The notes: a model not told the origin generated them from the letters alone. Shown: positions 23,764-32,340, counted from the stretch's first letter. The stretch: DNA of 64,000 nucleotides from an uncultured Tessaracoccus sp. (GCF_947286155.1 NZ_CAMYPD010000009.1:1-64000), one strand, 5' to 3'. Translations and numbers: made by a program.

Positions 23764-24068
23764 AGGAAATCCCGGGCGGTCTCGCGGGCCCGGTCAGCGG
23801 CCCGGCCCTGCGCATGCAAAGACATCACATCGACACGGCGTCCCAGAAGCTCTTCCAAGTCGATCTCCAGACCGGCCTGATCGAACAGCGACGCGCCCTT
23901 CTCGAACTCGACGAGGAGGTCGATGTCGGAGCCCTCGGCGTCGTCACCACGAGCCACCGAACCGAAGACGCGCACCACGCCCGTGCCACGACGGCGCGCC
24001 ACGGCATCACGAATCTCCTCGCGCCGCTCCCGCAACAGCGCGAAGCCGGAGGCTGGTGTGACGGACAT
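23760..24068 (-). CDS. MntA-type minimal nucleotidyltransferase antitoxin
   Basis: A 102-residue minimal nucleotidyltransferase. It has the GSX10DXD active site (G36-S37 … D48-I-D50 in GSVARGDDAEGSDIDLLVEF). MntA enzymes neutralise HepT by AMPylating its tyrosine. The ATG at 24068 has TACCAT 6 nt upstream and no leader. It overlaps the HepT start (ATGA). Confidence 0.85.
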   Translation of the reverse strand: MSVTPASGFALLRERREEIRDAVARRRGTGVVRVFGSVARGDDAEGSDIDLLVEFEKGASLFDQAGLEIDLEELLGRRVDVMSLHAQGRAADRARETARDFL

Positions 24069-24375
24069 GTCTCCATGGTAACGAGATCGTCCCAACGGCC
24101 GAGGACGATCATCACTTGCGCAGTCCCGACTCGCCCATCCGGGCGGAGTGCGGACCGGGCGAGGACTGACGCCCCGGCAGTGCCGCAACTCGCGCCAGCC
24201 ACGGGCCTGCGCCTGCGCGCCCCGACACTCCAAAACGCGCATCCAGATTTCATGAGAGCGCGATCATGGCGCGATTACAGGATCTGGCGACGAGTTGTGA
24301 AGCCGAGGCGTCCGATCAGCCGCGGTGGCTGTTCCGGCGCCGCCCACTGCCCCGTCGGACGTGCGACGCCGCCGG
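24069..24375. other. intergenic region with palindrome C1
   Basis: The 307 nt hold the MntA promoter at one end and palindrome C1 (24231-24299). I see no open frame with a start and ribosome site, and no RNA gene. Confidence 0.5.
24231..24299. repeat. palindrome C1
   Basis: Arms 24231-24248 and 24282-24299 pair at 13 of 18. Inside, CATGA / TCATG forms a hairpin with an 8-nt loop. The centre (TTCATGAGAGCGCGATCATG) is nearly the same as in C2 at 26722-26786. Confidence 0.7.
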
Positions 24376-24867
24376 TCAGCGGATCCGGCGCAGCATGACC
24401 CCGTCGGTCTCCCGCCCCGGCACTGCGACGAAACCCTCCGCCTCGTACAGGCGCACGGCGAAATTGTCGGCCTCGACGGACAGGCTCACCTGCCGCAGCC
24501 CGCGCGCTTCCGCCTCCGCGACGACCGCCCGCAGCAATGCGCGGCCCAAGCCCCGTCCGCGCGCGGCCTCGTCCACCCACAAGCTCACCTCGGGCGTGGA
24601 CTCGTCGACGAAGCCGTAGCCGCGGTCGTCGTCGGGCAGCGACAGCGCCCAGACAACGCCCACGGGACGACCATCAGTCTCGGCGACGACCCCGAAGTCG
24701 CCGCGGGTTTCGTCGAGACGCGTGTAGTGCCGGAACTCCGGGCGCGAGCGGATCTCGTCTATCGTGAATCGCTCCCCGCACCAATTCATCGTGCCGAGGG
24801 TAGCGCGCTCAAGGAGCGGCCCCTCGTCGGGGCTGATCGGCCGCAGCGTCGTATCCTGCTCAGTCAC
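24376..24867 (-). CDS. GNAT-family N-acetyltransferase
   Basis: A 163-residue single-domain acetyltransferase. The acetyl-CoA loop is in DEAARGRGLGRALLRAVVAEA (RGxGxA form), followed by GLRQVSLSVEADNFAVRLYEAEGF, the usual motif B. The GTG start has AAGGAG about 8 nt ahead. Substrate unknown. Confidence 0.88.
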   Translation of the reverse strand: MTEQDTTLRPISPDEGPLLERATLGTMNWCGERFTIDEIRSRPEFRHYTRLDETRGDFGVVAETDGRPVGVVWALSLPDDDRGYGFVDESTPEVSLWVDEAARGRGLGRALLRAVVAEAEARGLRQVSLSVEADNFAVRLYEAEGFVAVPGRETDGVMLRRIR

Positions 24868-24912
24868 GGTCCATCTCCTTCGGCGTGTGCGTGATGGTAA
24901 GACGCGTTCACG

Positions 24913-25415
24913 CTACTCACCCCGCGCCTCGAGTGCGAGCTGCCGTCGCTGGAAGAACCACGACCACAGGACGGGGATGAGCCCGGGCCGCCCACGCGAA
25001 CGGCCCGGCCAAGATCACGCCGATGAACCCCACCTTGTCCACCATCCACAGGCCAATCGAGCCGCGGGCCGCCAGCTGGCACACCCCGGAGACGGTGGGC
25101 GCGAGCGTCACGCTCAGCCCCTGGATCGCGCTCCGAACGACCACGAGCAGCGCCAGCACGCTGTAGAGCGCCGCGTTGATGACGAGGTACTAGTGCGCCA
25201 TCCGCACGACGTCCGGCGCACCGTCGCCGACGAAGATCGACACCAAGCCGGGTCCGGCGAGCACGATGCCGACGCCGAGCGCGACGCAGAAGCCGATGGC
25301 GAGCAGCAGGGTGTCCCGCACCCCGACGAGAATCCGCCGGGGCTGGTGCGCGCCCGCGTTCTGGGCCGCGTAGCTGGTCATGGAGACGCCCATGCCCATG
25401 AGTGGCACGACGATG
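24913..25415 (-). pseudogene. remnant of a second MATE exporter
   Basis: Parallels the last third of the intact MATE gene at 26805-28205: VPLMGMGVSMTSYAAQNAGA matches VPLASVGMAMTTFVAQNAGA, and VGFIGVILAGPFAW matches VGFIGVIFAAPAAW. The first two thirds are missing. A TAG replaces the Asn codon after VVRMAH (near 25190). A one-base shift after PFAWAAR moves the tail LIPVLWSWFFQRRQLALEAR into another frame, ending at 24913. It cannot make a working transporter. Confidence 0.85.
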
Positions 25416-25443
25416 GCCGGCTGGCCTGGCGGCGGACCGGCAG

Positions 25444-26160
25444 TCAGCCGAAGAGGCCGTTGCGCAGCTCTCTCGCCTGCAACGCCGCTTCGTGTGCAGC
25501 GTCGTCCTCCCTGCTGACCCGATAGGCCGTCCTGCCTGGACTCTCCGTGACTACCTCCGACACCGAACCGTCTCGCCAGCAGATCGCGACGCCGTCGTCG
25601 ACAGCCCAGGCGTCGGGCAACTCTCCAGCAGCCACCCAACGGTGCAGCGTATCGCGTCGGTGCGGCTCGCCGAGGTAGTGGGGACACGCCGTGCCGGGCA
25701 GCCAACCGAGCCCGTCGTGCAGCGGCGCCGGTGCGCCGAATGAGTCCGTTGAGCTTGCCTCGAACCAGCAGTTCATGCCAGCGCTGATGCCTGCGAGGAT
25801 CGCACCGGAATGGGCCGCAGCCGCGAGGTGTTCGGGTACCTGGTGAAGCCTCCAGATCGCCAAGAGGTTCACCGTCGAGCCGCCGCCGACGTAGATGAGA
25901 TCCTGTTCGCGCAGTATCGCCGGATGGACGTACTCGGGCTTGCCGAACAACGTCAGCGCCGAGCACTCCGCGCGTCCCGCGAAGGCGTGGAGGAATCTGG
26001 CGCGGTAGTCGTCGGAGTCTCCCGAGGCTGTGCCGACGAAGCACACGCGCGGATGGCGCTTGCCCGTGAGTTCGAGCAGATACTCGTCGATCGGGCTCAA
26101 TGTGCGGCCGTCGTCGGACATTGAGAATCCGCCGCCGCCGAGGGTCACGATCGTCGTCAT
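25444..26160 (-). CDS. peptidase E-like serine peptidase (family S51)
   Basis: A 238-residue protein of the peptidase E / cyanophycinase group. It has a class I glutamine-amidotransferase-like fold with the nucleophile S126 in ILAGISAGMNCWFE and the GGGSTVNLLAIWR loop. It would cleave Asp-X dipeptides. The start is at 26160; the 46-nt gap to the NUDIX gene is a shared divergent promoter region. It ends near the truncated edge of the MATE remnant. Confidence 0.85.
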   Translation of the reverse strand: MTTIVTLGGGGFSMSDDGRTLSPIDEYLLELTGKRHPRVCFVGTASGDSDDYRARFLHAFAGRAECSALTLFGKPEYVHPAILREQDLIYVGGGSTVNLLAIWRLHQVPEHLAAAAHSGAILAGISAGMNCWFEASSTDSFGAPAPLHDGLGWLPGTACPHYLGEPHRRDTLHRWVAAGELPDAWAVDDGVAICWRDGSVSEVVTESPGRTAYRVSREDDAAHEAALQARELRNGLFG

Positions 26161-26206
26161 TGGTACAGTCTGCCAGGGCGCGCCCGGCCACTTCCAAGGA
26201 GTCAAC

Positions 26207-26707
26207 ATGCACCACGAGCCCCGCGACTGCACGTTCGACGAGGACGGCCGCTGGTTCCGGCTGCGGGCCTGCGCCGTGCTCATCCACGACGGCGCGGTGC
26301 TCATGATGGGCAACGAGCAGGACCCGTACCACTACTCGATCGGCGGAGGCGTCCGACACGGGGAGACCGTCGAGGACGCGGTCCGGCGGGAGTGCCTCGA
26401 GGAGACGGGCCTCGACCTCGAGATCGACCGCCTGGTGTTCATCCACGACCACCACTTCTCCGACGCCACGACGCCCGAGCTCGCCGGGCGCGAGTGTCAC
26501 GAGGTGGCTTTCTACTTCCTCATGCGCTACGACGGCCAGGAGATCCGCGACGACAGCCTCACCACGAGTGGCCTCCCGGAGCGCTGTGAGTGGGTGCCGA
26601 TCGCGGAGTTCGGGGCGAGTGGCCGCATGTACCCGGAGTTCTTCGGCACGGAGTTGGCCGAGCTGCCCTCCGCTCCCAAGCTCATCGCGACACGGACGCC
26701 CAGCTGA
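26207..26707 (+). CDS. NUDIX hydrolase
   Basis: A 166-residue NUDIX protein. The box is complete: GGGVRHGETVEDAVRRECLEETGLDLE (about 46-72), i.e. GX5EX7REXXEEXG. The start (26207) has AAGGAG at a good distance. The HDHHFSD and CHEVAFYFLM segments are typical of the MutT-like nucleotide-cleaning members. Substrate unknown. Confidence 0.88.
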   Translation: MHHEPRDCTFDEDGRWFRLRACAVLIHDGAVLMMGNEQDPYHYSIGGGVRHGETVEDAVRRECLEETGLDLEIDRLVFIHDHHFSDATTPELAGRECHEVAFYFLMRYDGQEIRDDSLTTSGLPERCEWVPIAEFGASGRMYPEFFGTELAELPSAPKLIATRTPS

Positions 26708-26721
26708 TCCTCAAGGCTTCC

Positions 26722-26786
26722 CAACGCGCGTCCGGATTCCATGAGAGCACGATCATGGCGCGGCTTGCGGATCTGGACACGCGTTG
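26722..26786. repeat. palindrome C2
   Basis: Arms 26722-26738 and 26770-26786 pair at 14 of 17 (CAACGCGCGTCCGGATT). The inner hairpin is CCATGA / TCATGG with an 8-nt loop. It lies between two convergent stop codons, 14 nt after the NUDIX stop and 18 nt after the MATE stop. Same family as C1. Confidence 0.8.
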
Positions 26787-26804
26787 CGCGGCCCGCCCGG
26801 CCGC

Positions 26805-28205
26805 TCAGGCCGCGTGGCAGGGTTGCAGACAGCCTGCGTCCTCCGTCTCGACGACAGCCTCTGACTCCTCGCGGGCCTGCGCGACGAGGCGTCGGCGCTG
26901 GAAGTACCAGGCACCGAGCAGCGGGATGAGCGCCGCGAACCACGCCGCTGGCGCGGCAAAGATGACCCCGATGAATCCCACATGCTCGATCACGAGCAGC
27001 CCAATAATGGCACGCGCGATGAGCTCAGCGACGCCGGACATCGTCGGAGCCAACGTCGAGCCGAGCCCCTGCAGCACGTTGCGAATCACGAACAGCACCG
27101 CGAGCGCCCAGTACAAGGCCGCGTTGAACACGAGATAGTTGTGCGCCATCGTCACGACGGCGGAAGACCCGTCGCCGACGAACACCCGCACCATCGCCGT
27201 GCCGCCGAAGAAAATGGCAAGGCCCAGCAGCAGCGCGAGCCCGATGGCGAGGAAGGTCGTCTGGCGCACGCCCCGCAGGATTCGCTCAGGCTGCCGGGCT
27301 CCGGCGTTCTGCGCGACGAAGGTGGTCATCGCCATGCCGACGCTGGCGAGCGGCACGACGGCCACTTGGTCCACGCGCAAGGCGGCTGTGAAGGCGGCGA
27401 CGGCGTCGGTACCGAGGCCGTTCACGCCGTACTGCAGTAGCGCGGCGCCTATGGCGATGATGGACATCTGGAAGCCCAGCGTCAGCCCCAGGTTCGACGA
27501 TTCCCTGACGCGGGCGACATCGATGTGCCAGTCAGAGCGCCCGACGTGCAGCAGGGGCATGCGTCGCCAGATCAGCAGCAGACACATCAGCGCCGAGACG
27601 AGCTGGGCGAGCACCGTCGCGAGCGCCGCACCACCCACGCCCATGTGGGCCGGGCCGACGAACACGATCACGAGAATGACGTTCAGCACGCATGCCAGGA
27701 TGAGGAACAGCAGCGGTGTGCGGCTGTCGCCCAGCGCCCTGATGACTGAGGTGAGGTAGTTGTAGCCGACGGTGGCCACCGACCCTGCGAAGAACACGGC
27801 GAGGAACTCCGTCGACTGCGCCATGAGCTCTTCGGGCGTGCCCAGCAGCCTCAGCAAGAAGCTCGATCCGAGCACCCCGATGAGGGTGATCGCCACGGCG
27901 ATGGCGAGGCTGATCCACGCACCGGTGGTGACGGCCTTGCGCATTCCGGCGGTGTCCCCGGCCCCGTACGCGCGGGACACGGGGATGGCCAGACCGGCCG
28001 ACGCGCCCATCGCGAACCCGAACAGCAGGAACTGCAGGCTTCCCGACGCGCCGACGGCGGCGAGCGCTTCGACGCTGATCATTCGGCCGACGACGATGGT
28101 GTCGGTGATGGCGTACACCTGTTGAAACAGGTTGCCAATGAGCAGGGGCAGCGTGAATACGACGATGAGCCGAAGCGGTGATCCGACAGTGAGGTTCTTG
28201 GCCAT
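26805..28205 (-). CDS. MATE-family efflux transporter
   Basis: A 466-residue protein with twelve predicted membrane helices in two repeated halves: NLFQQVYAITDTIVVGRM in the first half and VAQNAGARQPERI in the second. These are standard MATE positions. It exports drugs or metabolites in exchange for H+ or Na+. The ATG at 28205 follows AGAAGAG; 28232 is in frame. A degenerate copy lies at 24913-25415. Confidence 0.92.
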   Translation of the reverse strand: MAKNLTVGSPLRLIVVFTLPLLIGNLFQQVYAITDTIVVGRMISVEALAAVGASGSLQFLLFGFAMGASAGLAIPVSRAYGAGDTAGMRKAVTTGAWISLAIAVAITLIGVLGSSFLLRLLGTPEELMAQSTEFLAVFFAGSVATVGYNYLTSVIRALGDSRTPLLFLILACVLNVILVIVFVGPAHMGVGGAALATVLAQLVSALMCLLLIWRRMPLLHVGRSDWHIDVARVRESSNLGLTLGFQMSIIAIGAALLQYGVNGLGTDAVAAFTAALRVDQVAVVPLASVGMAMTTFVAQNAGARQPERILRGVRQTTFLAIGLALLLGLAIFFGGTAMVRVFVGDGSSAVVTMAHNYLVFNAALYWALAVLFVIRNVLQGLGSTLAPTMSGVAELIARAIIGLLVIEHVGFIGVIFAAPAAWFAALIPLLGAWYFQRRRLVAQAREESEAVVETEDAGCLQPCHAA

Positions 28206-28499
28206 GAGCGACTCTTCTGCAAGCAACGACAAGGCCCCGGGGGCTGGGGAAGGGGGCCGGGCGTGACGTGTGGTTTGGTGGAGGGGCTCGACGCGGCGCC
28301 CAGTAGCATCGGCGCGACGACGAACGTCTCCGATGGCGGTCGTGAACGACGCCTACTATTGTATAGCCATCAACTAAAACAGACCAAGCCGGCAACAGGT
28401 TGGTCCGCATCGCGAAATCGCCCGACGCCCGTGCGCGCGAGAGTAGCATGTCCTCACCCTCGCCGGTAGCATCCCCCTAGCCCACCAACGGAGGTTCGC
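28206..28499. promoter_or_regulatory. divergent intergenic region of MATE and PAS genes
   Basis: 294 nt without a supported gene. Near 28356-28366 the AT-rich CTATTGTATAG stands out in a GC-rich background and is nearly palindromic; on the minus strand it reads TATACAAT, a good -10 box for the MATE gene. It could also be an operator. A GGAGG ribosome site lies just before 28500. Confidence 0.4.
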
Positions 28500-29831
28500 A
28501 TGGTGTATCCAACAGGAGCAACGCAGGACGTCGCGCCGCAAGATCTCTTCTTCTCCATCACCGATGCACGTGGAGTGATCAAACAGGCAAACAGCGTGTT
28601 CGTCCGGCTGTCGCGCTACCCCCTGCACGAGCTCATGGGCGCACCGCACAACATCATTCGTCATCCTTCCATGCCAGGCGGCGCCTTCCTGCTGATGTGG
28701 GAGACACTGAAGGCTGGCAAGCCGTTCTGCGCCTACGTCGACAACCTGGCCGCCGACGGTTCGCGCTACACCGTCTTTGCCACCATCACACCGCTGGGTG
28801 ACGACTACCTGTCGGTCCGCATTCCGCCATCGCAGACTGCTCTGCTCGACGCAGCCCGATCGTTGTACCAGGCGACACGCCCGCTGGAGTTGCAGCGTCG
28901 CGAGGAGGGAGCGAGCGCCCACGCCGCCGCCGTGGCCGGACTCGAGCGACTCGCTGAGCTGCTCGTCGACGCAGGGATCCCGAGCTACGACGCGTTCATC
29001 CAGACTGCCCTACCTGCCGAGGTGTTGGGGCGTGCCGGAGCCCTCCCCCAGCGCCCAGCCGCTGGCGGTCCACTCGGGGAGCTCCTGGGGGCAACGCATC
29101 GACTCCACGCCGCAGTCTCCAACTGGGTGTCCCAGCTCGGTCAGCTGCAGCAGCTCACCGATGACCTCATCGCCGGCACCGAGGACGTGCATCGCGCCGC
29201 GGACGACGGTGACCGCGCAGCTGCAGAGTTCGACGACATTCTGAAGCGCCGCGAAGGATTCTCCCCACTCGCCGGCGTCCTTTCGATGTGGACTCAGATG
29301 ATGCCCGAGGTCACGAGCCTCCTCACGCCCCTGGCCGAGCGCCTCGATCAGCTCCGCGAGCTCACTGCCACGACACGCTTCGGCATCGCGCTCTCTGCGC
29401 TGCACTCGGAGTCGATGGCGCAGTTCGTCTGCGAGTTGATCGACGATGACTCCTCCGACGCCCGTCCGGCGATTACCGACCTCGCCCGCGCGCTGCGTCA
29501 GGGCGTCGAGGAAGCGACGGCGAGCCTTCGACAGCACCACGAGCTGGCCTCCCAGGTGGCGCGTGAGGCCACCGAGCTCGCCGAGCTCATGAAGATCCCG
29601 ACGACTGTCCTCACCACCTGGCAGATGATGGTGACCGGCCAGGACGACGACCTCGCCAACCTCCTGCCACGTGCTTCCGAAGTGGTGCAACGTGGAGTCA
29701 CCGACGCCGACCACCTCGTCACCCTGGCCGAGCGTTGCCAGGCGGCGGACGTCGTCGCGAGCAGCGAGACGAGCGAGGCTCTCGACGATGTCCAACGGCT
29801 GGCACGGTTGGTCGTCGGCGCCATCGACTGA
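28500..29831 (+). CDS. PAS-domain protein of Aer type, no membrane or MCP domain
   Basis: A 443-residue soluble protein. The N-terminal PAS domain (about 10-120) matches the Aer-type sensor (FFSITDARGVIKQANSVFVR, LMGAPHNIIRHPSMPGGAF), which often binds FAD and senses redox state. The remaining 320 residues are helical. I see no methyl-accepting signalling hairpin, HAMP or kinase. No chemotaxis genes are nearby. The output is unknown. Confidence 0.8.
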   Translation: MVYPTGATQDVAPQDLFFSITDARGVIKQANSVFVRLSRYPLHELMGAPHNIIRHPSMPGGAFLLMWETLKAGKPFCAYVDNLAADGSRYTVFATITPLGDDYLSVRIPPSQTALLDAARSLYQATRPLELQRREEGASAHAAAVAGLERLAELLVDAGIPSYDAFIQTALPAEVLGRAGALPQRPAAGGPLGELLGATHRLHAAVSNWVSQLGQLQQLTDDLIAGTEDVHRAADDGDRAAAEFDDILKRREGFSPLAGVLSMWTQMMPEVTSLLTPLAERLDQLRELTATTRFGIALSALHSESMAQFVCELIDDDSSDARPAITDLARALRQGVEEATASLRQHHELASQVAREATELAELMKIPTTVLTTWQMMVTGQDDDLANLLPRASEVVQRGVTDADHLVTLAERCQAADVVASSETSEALDDVQRLARLVVGAID

Positions 29832-30148
29832 CATCCCTGCGCATCCTTCTCCGGTGGGACGGCCCCCGCGCCTGGCGGCGTGAATGCCTGGACGCCGCAC
29901 ACCGTCGGGGCCCCGATTCGCCGCGACCTCGTCATCGCGCGTGCAAAGCACTGGACCGACAGGCGCCTCTCCTACAACTGGACTATCAGCCGCAGAGCAA
30001 GTACTACCGTGCGGATAGCTCCGGCCTCGTCTCGGTGGCGCCGCGCTTGTCGTGGAGCCCCAGCACCGAGATGCTCACGCAGTACCTGCGGCCGGTCTCG
30101 AAGTCGTCGCCTCGCAGCCAGGCAGACGCCGCAGATGGGTCGAACGGG
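29832..30148. other. gap with a possible coding remnant
   Basis: 317 nt without a gene that has both a start and a ribosome site. On the minus strand from about 30145 to 30004 an open stretch reads DPFDPSAASAWLRGDD, FETGRRYCVSISVLGLHDK and RGATETRPELSAR, ending in TAG. It looks protein-like but has no start codon and follows the acetyltransferase stop directly. It may be a remnant or a frameshifted extension. Confidence 0.3.
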
Positions 30149-30890
30149 TCAGCGCGTGTGCGGCGCACGGTGATAGAACGTCTGTCGCCGCACCGCCCGC
30201 ACTCCGGCCTTCTCGAACACCTTCAGCATCGGCAGGTTGCGCTCATCCGTGGAGCCGACGTAGCGCACCGCCCCGCGCTCACGCAGCATCGCTAGCCCCA
30301 GCTGGTGCAGCCGAGACCCGAACCCCTGCCCACGGCGCTCCGGCACGACCCCGACGTAGAAGATCGTGCCCTCCAGAGGGTCGTCGGGATAGACCTGCGG
30401 CAGCAGCGCACCGACGGGTTCGCCGTCGGAGACGGCAAACCATCCCTCCGGTTTGAAGGCGCCCTCCGCGAACGCGATGAGGTCTCGCAGATCCGCCAAC
30501 GCCGTCTGGGCAGTGGATGGGCTGAACGGGTCTCCCTCGGATGCGGTGAGCATGCGCCTCGAGAATTCCTCCTCGCCGAGATCGGCGAGGGTCTCCAACC
30601 GCCAGCCATCGGGGATCGACACCGGCGGCACCCGTCCCAGGTCACCGTCGACGAACGCCTTGCTGGCGTATCGGTGCCAACCCCCCGGCCTGCGCGATGG
30701 CGGCCCGGGGGTCGTCTTCGGTCTCATCCCACACCAGCAGGTTGACGCCCGAGGGCGCCGCCTCACCCAGCATGCGGCCGAGCCGGGCGGTGTCACCGGG
30801 GGTGACGGGTGCGTCGAGCGTGAGCACGCAGGTGTGAGAATTGAGCTCGTCTACGGAAAGTGGCGTGTCCGCGAAGGAGACGTACTGCAT
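30149..30890 (-). pseudogene. GNAT-family acetyltransferase interrupted by a G6-run frameshift
   Basis: Frame 1 from 30890 (MQYVSFADTPLSVDELN … NLLVWDETEDDPRAAIAQAGG) runs into frame 2 (GWHRYASKAFVDGDLG … FYVGVVPERRGQGFGSRLHQL … LPMLKVFEKAGVRAVRRQTFYHRA) at a run of six G (C6 at 30681-30686 on the plus strand). With five G the two join into one tandem-GNAT-sized protein of about 246 residues. The acetyl-CoA loop is RRGQGFGSRL. TAGGTT lies 7 nt before the ATG. It is either a young pseudogene or a sequence error. Confidence 0.75.
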
Positions 30891-30947
30891 GTCCACGAAC
30901 CTACTTGCCAATAGGTCATCCTGGCGTCACCTTCGCTGACATGGGCC

Positions 30948-32165
30948 TCAGTCGCGGGCCGAGAGCACCTCGTCGACGTAGTCGATGTCCTTGTCACCAC
31001 GGCCAGAGAGGTTGACGATGACCACTTGATCCGACGCCATCGTCGGCGCCAGCTTGATTGCCTCAGCAACCGCATGCGACGACTCCAGCGCCGGAATGAT
31101 GCCCTCCAGCCGGCACAGCCGCTGGAAGGCATCCAGGGTTTCTTCGTCGGTGACCCCGACGTAGTTCACGCGGCCTGCTTCCTTCAGGTACACATGCTGG
31201 GGGCCGACACCGGGGTAATCGAGGCCGGATGCGATGGAGTGCACCGGCGACGGAGACCCGTCGGCGTCCTGGATCACGAGCGTGTGCATGCCGTGCAGCA
31301 TGCCGGGTGAGCCCGTCGCCATGGTGGCAGCGTGTTGCCCGGTCTCGAGGCCCTTTCCTTGCGGCTCGACGCCGTAGATCTGGACATCGTCGTCGCCGAG
31401 GAACGCGTCGAACAGACCCATCGCGTTGGAGCCGCCGCCCACGCACGCGACGATGGCGTCGGGGAGTCTGCCCTCCTGCTCCAAGATCTGGGCGCGAGCC
31501 TCGCGGCCGACGACCGACTGGAAGTCGCGCACCATCGACGGGTACGGGTCGGGCCCGACGACGGAACCGATACCGAAGAACATGTCTTCGTAGTGCTCTG
31601 CGTACGTGGCGAATGCGGAATCGACGGCCTCCTTCAGCGACGCGCCCCCCTCATCGACGGGGACGACCTTCGCGCCGAGCAGGTGCATGCGCAGCACGTT
31701 GGGGTGCTGCTTCTCGATGTCGATTCGCCCCATGTGGATCTCACACTCGAGCCCCATGAGCGCAGCAGCCGTGGCGAGCGCGACGCCGTGCTGGCCGGCG
31801 CCCGTCTCGGCGATGAGCGTCTTCTTGCCCATACGTTTGGCGAGCAGCGCCTCGCCGAGCGTGTGGTTGATCTTGTGCGCGCCGCTGTGGTTGAGGTCTT
31901 CCCGCTTCAAGTACACCTTCGCCCCACCGAGTTCGCGGGTGAGGTTCTCGGCGAAGTACAGCAGCGACGGGCGCCCGACGTAGGTGCGCAACAAGCGCTG
32001 GTACTCGTCCATAAACTCCGGATCTTGCCTAGCCTCAGCGTACGCGTCGCGCACCTCGGCGATGGGGGCCACAAGGTGCGGTGGCAGGTGGGCGCCTCCG
32101 TACTCGCCAAAGAACCCTTCAGCGTTAGCCCGGTAGTGGCCCTGTTCAACTGCTGGATCAGCCAT
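30948..32165 (-). CDS. trpB: tryptophan synthase beta chain
   Basis: Joins indole and serine to tryptophan with PLP. A 405-residue TrpB1: PLP lysine about K98 in NHSGAHKINHTLGEA, ETGAGQHGVA, and phosphate loop CVGGGSNAMGLF. A strong AAGGAG site precedes 32165. No trpA or other trp gene is adjacent; the downstream gene is an acetyltransferase. It has its own tryptophan attenuator upstream, so it is controlled separately from the rest of the pathway. Confidence 0.95.
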   Translation of the reverse strand: MADPAVEQGHYRANAEGFFGEYGGAHLPPHLVAPIAEVRDAYAEARQDPEFMDEYQRLLRTYVGRPSLLYFAENLTRELGGAKVYLKREDLNHSGAHKINHTLGEALLAKRMGKKTLIAETGAGQHGVALATAAALMGLECEIHMGRIDIEKQHPNVLRMHLLGAKVVPVDEGGASLKEAVDSAFATYAEHYEDMFFGIGSVVGPDPYPSMVRDFQSVVGREARAQILEQEGRLPDAIVACVGGGSNAMGLFDAFLGDDDVQIYGVEPQGKGLETGQHAATMATGSPGMLHGMHTLVIQDADGSPSPVHSIASGLDYPGVGPQHVYLKEAGRVNYVGVTDEETLDAFQRLCRLEGIIPALESSHAVAEAIKLAPTMASDQVVIVNLSGRGDKDIDYVDEVLSARD

Positions 32166-32199
32166 GTTTCTCCTTCGATATTGGCCCCAAAGACGCGAA

Positions 32200-32226
32200 A
32201 AGATCGCCTCCTTACGGGGCGATCTT
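32200..32226 (-). terminator. attenuator terminator of trpB
   Basis: Stem AAGATCGCC / GGCGATCTT (9 bp, perfect) with a 9-nt loop, followed on the minus strand by a short T-run (TTTTCG). It lies 34 nt before the trpB ATG and after the Trp-rich leader frame. Confidence 0.75.
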
Positions 32227-32255
32227 GCTAGCTTCGCGCAAACCAATGAACCGCC

Positions 32256-32288
32256 CTAGGCGGTCCACCACATCCGGTTCACGTTCAC
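32256..32288 (-). CDS. trpL: trp leader peptide with tandem Trp codons
   Basis: A 10-codon frame VNVNRMWWTA then TAG. The GTG at 32288 has TAAGCT 7 nt upstream, so the RNA probably starts at the start codon. Two adjacent TGG codons near the end, and an ACCGCC/GGCGGT hairpin (32250-32264) over the stop codon, fit a ribosome-mediated attenuator: stalling at TGG TGG when Trp-tRNA is scarce would prevent the terminator at 32200-32226. The ATG at 32273 could also serve as start. Confidence 0.7.
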   Translation of the reverse strand: MNVNRMWWTA

Positions 32289-32340
32289 GGCGATGAGCTT
32301 AGCACGCCATAAGACTGGCGAGATGCGAGCGACGAGGCGT

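Noticed and set aside
28500..29831. Chemoreceptor assignment for the PAS protein
   Set aside because: There is no membrane helix, HAMP or methyl-accepting hairpin, and no chemotaxis genes are adjacent.
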